From contig NZ_JAFJMJ010000003.1 of assembly GCF_017309385.1 (NCBI RefSeq), forward strand, positions 310,001-374,000: a stretch of DNA of 64,000 nucleotides. Direction: 5' to 3'. Below, one piece after another: positions 60,940 to 64,000 of this stretch. The notes beneath the pieces were generated by a model. That model had not been told where the DNA came from and ran no database searches. It saw only the letters and a program-made list of their open reading frames with translations. The translations under genes and the position numbers were made by a program. The DNA is from Amycolatopsis sp. 195334CR. GTDB taxonomy: Bacteria > Actinomycetota > Actinomycetes > Mycobacteriales > Pseudonocardiaceae. Positions within the stretch are counted from its first letter, which is position 1, and each line of letters opens with the position of its first letter.

Positions 60940-62448
60940 CTACAGCGGGAAGAGCGACTCCTGCACGGGTGCCGCCGATTCGCGGCGCTGCACGGGGAGC
61001 GCGCCGGCCGGTTCAACCGGTGCGACCTCGCTGGTCCGGAAGACGTTCGAATCGAGGCCGTGGCGTCGCATGAGCCGGGCGAACCGGGCGGACAGCTGCT
61101 TGCGGTAGACCGGTTTGGCGTAGCTGCCGCGGCCGTACAGCTCGCGGTACAACGGCACGAGCGCCGGGTGCTCCACGGCCAGCCAGCGGGCGAACCATTC
61201 CCGCGCGCCGGGCCGCAGGTGCAGGGCGATCGCGGTCACGCTGGTTGCACCCGCCGCGGCGATCGCGGCGAGCAGGCTGTCGAGCGCCTCGTCCGAATCG
61301 GTCAGGCCGGGCAGGATCGGCGCCACCAGCACGCCGCAGGGCAGCCCGGCATCGCGGATCCGGCGCACCAGCTCCAGCCGCGCCTGCGGGCTCGGTGTGC
61401 CGGGTTCGAGGCGCTGCTGCAGTTCGCGGTCCAGCAGCGCGATCGACACGCTCAGCCCGACCGGCACCTCGGTGCTGACCGAGGACAGCAGCGGCAGGTC
61501 CCTGGTCAGCACGGTGCCCTTGGTCAGGATGGAGAACGGCGTGCCCGAGTCGGCCAGCGCGGAGATGATGCCCGGCATCAGCCGGTACCGGCCTTCGGCG
61601 CGCTGGTAGGGATCGGTGTTCGTGCCCATCGCGACGTGCTCGCGCGTCCAGCTCGGCTTGCGCAGCTGGGCGGCCAGCACCTCGGGCGCGTTGACCTTGA
61701 CCACCACCTGGCTGTCGAAATCCTTGCCGGCGTCGAAATCCAGGTAGGTGTGCGACTTGCGGGCGAAGCAGTTGTGGCTCACCACGCCGTTCGCGATGAA
61801 GTCGCCGGTGCCGGTGGTCAGGTCGTACATCGGGATCTCGCGCCCGAGGTCCTCCACCCGCACGACCCCCAGCCGCGCGGGCAGTTCCGTGGTGTACAGG
61901 CTGATGCCGACCAGTTGCTCGCCCACCGCGAGGTGCGGTCGCGCGGCCGGCCCCGGGCGGTCGGCGACCACGTGCCGCCAGCCGCGTTCGGTCAGGAACC
62001 GGTGGTCACCGCTGGCGATCAGCTCGGCGCCGTTCTCCAGCACCACGCGGTACGCGCGCTTGACCGTCACCCAGTGCGCGAGCACGCGCGTGGGTGCGCC
62101 GCGGCGGTGCCCCTGGTGCGACCGGGTGCCGAACACCTCGTCGCCGACCTCGATCTCCTCGAGCGGTTTGAGGTCGCCGTCGGCCATCAGCACTTCGGTG
62201 TCGCCGGCCAGGCAGTAGGTGCACGCGTGGGAGCACCCGCGGTACGGGTTGACCGTCCAGCTGAACGGCACCGCGGACGAGCCGGGCACCTTGTTCAGCA
62301 CCGAGCGCGCGTGCACCTCGTGGAACGTCACACCGGCGAACTCGGGTGAAGTCACCGAGCGCACCAACCCGGCCAGCCCGGGAATCGCCTGTTCACCCTC
62401 GCCACCGATCCGCTGCCTGTCCCACCGCACACCGAGAGTCGAACACAC
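60940..62448 (-). CDS. Rv2578c-family radical SAM protein, interrupted by an intein
   Basis: 502 residues before splicing, 354 after. The extein is a radical SAM protein of the Rv2578c family (spore photoproduct-lyase-like): FHEVHARSVLNKVPGSSAVP, then NPYRGCSHACTY and, after the intein, CFARKSHTYLDFDAG; ALGTNTDPYQRAEGRY-like AMGTNTDPYQRAEGRYRLM; ILTKGTVLTRDLPLL. The cluster motif C-x3-C-x2-C is only formed after splicing, since the third Cys is the +1 extein residue. The GTG at 62448 has AGGAG 7 bases upstream; an in-frame GTG at 62430 matches homologue starts (V/MRWxRQ) and is an alternative. Function of the family unknown. Confidence 0.93.
   Translation of the reverse strand: MCSTLGVRWDRQRIGGEGEQAIPGLAGLVRSVTSPEFAGVTFHEVHARSVLNKVPGSSAVPFSWTVNPYRGCSHACTYCLAGDTEVLMADGDLKPLEEIEVGDEVFGTRSHQGHRRGAPTRVLAHWVTVKRAYRVVLENGAELIASGDHRFLTERGWRHVVADRPGPAARPHLAVGEQLVGISLYTTELPARLGVVRVEDLGREIPMYDLTTGTGDFIANGVVSHNCFARKSHTYLDFDAGKDFDSQVVVKVNAPEVLAAQLRKPSWTREHVAMGTNTDPYQRAEGRYRLMPGIISALADSGTPFSILTKGTVLTRDLPLLSSVSTEVPVGLSVSIALLDRELQQRLEPGTPSPQARLELVRRIRDAGLPCGVLVAPILPGLTDSDEALDSLLAAIAAAGATSVTAIALHLRPGAREWFARWLAVEHPALVPLYRELYGRGSYAKPVYRKQLSARFARLMRRHGLDSNVFRTSEVAPVEPAGALPVQRRESAAPVQESLFPL
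61771..62214 (-). other. Mini-intein in the radical SAM CxxxCxxC motif
   Basis: 148 residues (precursor residues 79-226). Block A CLAGDTEVLMADG with Cys1, block B LIASGDHRFLTERG, block F IPMYDLTTGTGDFIANG, block G GVVSHN with terminal Asn, and Cys+1 of the extein. No LAGLIDADG or other homing-endonuclease motif lies between blocks B and F, so it can splice but not home. It sits exactly before the third cluster cysteine, the conserved site of inteins in this family. Confidence 0.93.
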
Positions 62449-62527
62449 GTTCGAACTCCTGTCAAACGTCGTGCCCAGCGGGAAAAGCCGATCGCCACGA
62501 AGCGCCCGGTTGCCTAGGTTGAACCGC

Positions 62528-63256
62528 GTGCCGGACCCGATCTTCGCCCACCCCCGCCTCGCGCCGATCTACGACGCCTTCGACGGGGAGCGCGACGACC
62601 TGACCACCTACCTCGACATCGCCGACGAGTTAGGCGCGTCGCACGTACTCGACCTCGGCTGCGGCACCGGATCGCTGGCGGTCCTGCTGGTTGAACGCGG
62701 GTTCGCGGTCACCGGGGTCGATCCGGCCGAAGCCTCACTCGAAGTCGCGCGCGCCAAGGATCCCGACGGCAAGGTCACCTGGCTCCACGGCGACGCCGGC
62801 GCGTTGCCCGCGCTCGACGCCGACCTGGCGGTGATGACCGCGAACGTGGCGCAGGTCTTCCTCACCGACGACGACTGGGCACGGACGTTGCGCGGCATCC
62901 ACGCCGCGCTCCGCCCGGGCGGTCACCTCGCGTTCGAAACCAGGAGGCCCGCACGGAAGGCATGGCAGGACTGGGCCGCCGATCCGGCGCACGTCGTGCT
63001 CGACGTCGCCGGAGTGGGACCCGTGGAGCAATGGCGGGAGGTCACCTCGGTGGACCTTCCGCTCGTCTCCTTCCGCCACACCTACCGCTTCCACGCGGAC
63101 GGCACGGTGCTCACCTCCGACTCGACCCTCCGGTTCCGCGACCGCGACGAGGTGGAATCCACCTTGGCCGCCAACGGTTTCCGCGTGCTGGAGGTACGAG
63201 ACGCGCCCGACCGCCCCGGCCGCGAGTTCGTCTTCTTCGCCGAACGCACGACCTGA
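62528..63256 (+). CDS. Class I SAM-dependent methyltransferase
   Basis: 242 residues. Motif I VLDLGCGTGSLAVLLVERG, motif II VTGVDPAEASLEVARAK, VMTANVAQVFL and GGHLAFETRRPARKAW. Substrate unknown. GTG start at 62528, preceded by GGTTGAACC. Divergent from the radical SAM gene and convergent with the next gene (3-base gap). Confidence 0.88.
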   Translation: MPDPIFAHPRLAPIYDAFDGERDDLTTYLDIADELGASHVLDLGCGTGSLAVLLVERGFAVTGVDPAEASLEVARAKDPDGKVTWLHGDAGALPALDADLAVMTANVAQVFLTDDDWARTLRGIHAALRPGGHLAFETRRPARKAWQDWAADPAHVVLDVAGVGPVEQWREVTSVDLPLVSFRHTYRFHADGTVLTSDSTLRFRDRDEVESTLAANGFRVLEVRDAPDRPGREFVFFAERTT

Positions 63257-63259
63257 GCG

Positions 63260-64000
63260 TCAGAGGAGTTCGAAGCGCCAGTCGTTGCACTGCATCCAGT
63301 GCCCCGGCGGGTGTTCGAACTCGCACGGCGCGACGAAGGTGAAGCCCGCTTTCCGGCACAGCGCGTTGGATGGCGCGTTGTGCACCGACGGATAGGCGTG
63401 CACCTCGGCGAACCGCGCTTCTTCTCGCGCGCTCGCCAGTGCCAGCCGTACCGCCCGCACCGCGACGCCCTTGCCCCGGAACTCCGGAAACACTCCCCAG
63501 CCGGTTTCGTACACCTCCTTTCCCAGCCAGGTTCGCTTCCAGTAGCCCACGGTGCCCGCCAGTTCGCCGTCGAACCGGATCCGGAACATGCGGTCCACCG
63601 AATCGGGACGCGCGGTGTCCAGATAGCGCCGCTGCCGATCGAGCAGCTTCTCCTCCGTTTCCGGACCGCCCGTGTGCGCGGTCATTTCCGGCGTGTTGGC
63701 CCGCCGGAGCAGCCACAGATCATCGGCCGTCCACGGCTCGATACGCACTTTCGGCTCCGGGCGCAGCAAATCGCGCAACAGCGCCAGCTCCCGTCGCCAT
63801 GGTCCAGCGGCCTCGCCCTCCTCCCACAGTTCGGCCAGTTCGGACTCCGGTCCGCCCACCCGCGCGAGTGCGCGCGCGGCGATTTCCCGGTACTGCTCGC
63901 TCAGTGGTGGCACCGGAAGTTCCGGTCCGCCACGCATGTCCACGGCTGCTCCACCCGGCTGCCCGGCAGCGACCAACGCTGCCGCCGCGACCGCTCGTTG
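63260..64000 (-). CDS. DUF4259-GNAT fusion (5' end beyond the window)
   Basis: The frame is open to the right edge; 247 codons are visible. The first visible part (QRAVAAAALVAAGQPGGAA through ALARVGGPESELAELWEEGE and WRRELALLRDLLRP) matches the C-terminal half of a DUF4259 domain by eye. From about EPKVRIEPWTADDLWLLRRA onward it is a GNAT acetyltransferase (WGVFPEFRGKGVAVRAVRLA, acetyl-CoA loop; YPSVHNAPSNALCRKAGF). A start at 63976 (TTG) would cut the first domain, so the real start is probably off the window. Confidence 0.8.
   Translation of the reverse strand, partial: QRAVAAAALVAAGQPGGAAVDMRGGPELPVPPLSEQYREIAARALARVGGPESELAELWEEGEAAGPWRRELALLRDLLRPEPKVRIEPWTADDLWLLRRANTPEMTAHTGGPETEEKLLDRQRRYLDTARPDSVDRMFRIRFDGELAGTVGYWKRTWLGKEVYETGWGVFPEFRGKGVAVRAVRLALASAREEARFAEVHAYPSVHNAPSNALCRKAGFTFVAPCEFEHPPGHWMQCNDWRFELL

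Overview
The window is a stretch of chromosome from a high-GC actinobacterium, most likely a member of the Pseudonocardiales close to Amycolatopsis. The evidence is the very GC-rich coding sequence, many GTG starts with 1-4 base stop/start overlaps, an actinobacterial integration host factor (mihF), a BldD regulator with the c-di-GMP signature, a DasR/GlcNAc-PTS locus, an intein-bearing Rv2578c-type radical SAM protein, and a core gene order that matches the Mycobacterium tuberculosis Rv2533-Rv2578 neighbourhood. No rRNA, tRNA, CRISPR array, transposase, integrase or phage gene was seen.

Layout. 1-11.8 kb (minus strand): one long pyrimidine and housekeeping operon, pyrR-pyrB-pyrC-membrane protein-carA-carB-pyrF, followed by mihF-gmk-rpoZ-coaBC-metK; metK runs off the left edge. 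A PyrR-binding hairpin sits directly against the pyrR ribosome binding site. 12-21.7 kb: bldD (plus), then minus-strand nusB, efp, pepQ, a lipoprotein glycosidase, a GNAT-VOC fusion and the shikimate genes aroQ-aroB-aroK-aroC, with a prepilin peptidase upstream. 21.8-41.4 kb: accessory block inserted between the prepilin peptidase and aroE, which are neighbours in M. tuberculosis. It holds a membrane protein/ECF sigma/zinc anti-sigma operon, a Rieske lipoprotein, the DasR-controlled N-acetylglucosamine PTS (EIIA, EIIB, DasR, EIIC, HPr), a DUF222-HNH endonuclease gene, a compact five-gene nonribosomal-peptide-type cluster (P450, flavoprotein, free-standing A-T didomain, thioesterase, P450), and assorted enzymes. 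41.4-48.1 kb (minus): operon DUF948-DUF6167-alaS-ruvX-mltG-aroE. 48-64 kb: XRE/DUF5753 regulator, purC, phospholipase C, rarA, metallophosphoesterase, a TetR/FAD-monooxygenase pair with a palindromic operator, SGNH hydrolase, aminoglycoside-phosphotransferase-like protein, DUF389 protein, aspS, the intein-containing radical SAM gene, a methyltransferase, and a DUF4259-GNAT fusion cut by the right edge.

How it works together. Most of the window is core metabolism: UMP synthesis under PyrR control, chorismate synthesis, aminoacyl-tRNA synthetases, and translation and transcription factors. The GlcNAc-PTS block links amino-sugar uptake to the global regulator DasR. The most distinctive part is 29.5-36.1 kb: its genes are tightly coupled (4-, 4-, 1-base overlaps, then a 13-base gap) and resemble the A-T/P450/thioesterase cassettes that hydroxylate an amino acid while it is tethered to a carrier domain (NikP1/NikQ/NikP2, NovH/NovI). 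Here the set adds an NAD(P)/FAD oxidoreductase and an unusual shortened P450 with no ExxR motif. A further whole-window observation is a recurring 9-bp palindrome, GGTTSAACC, found at eight exact sites, several of which use codons that look rare for this genome.
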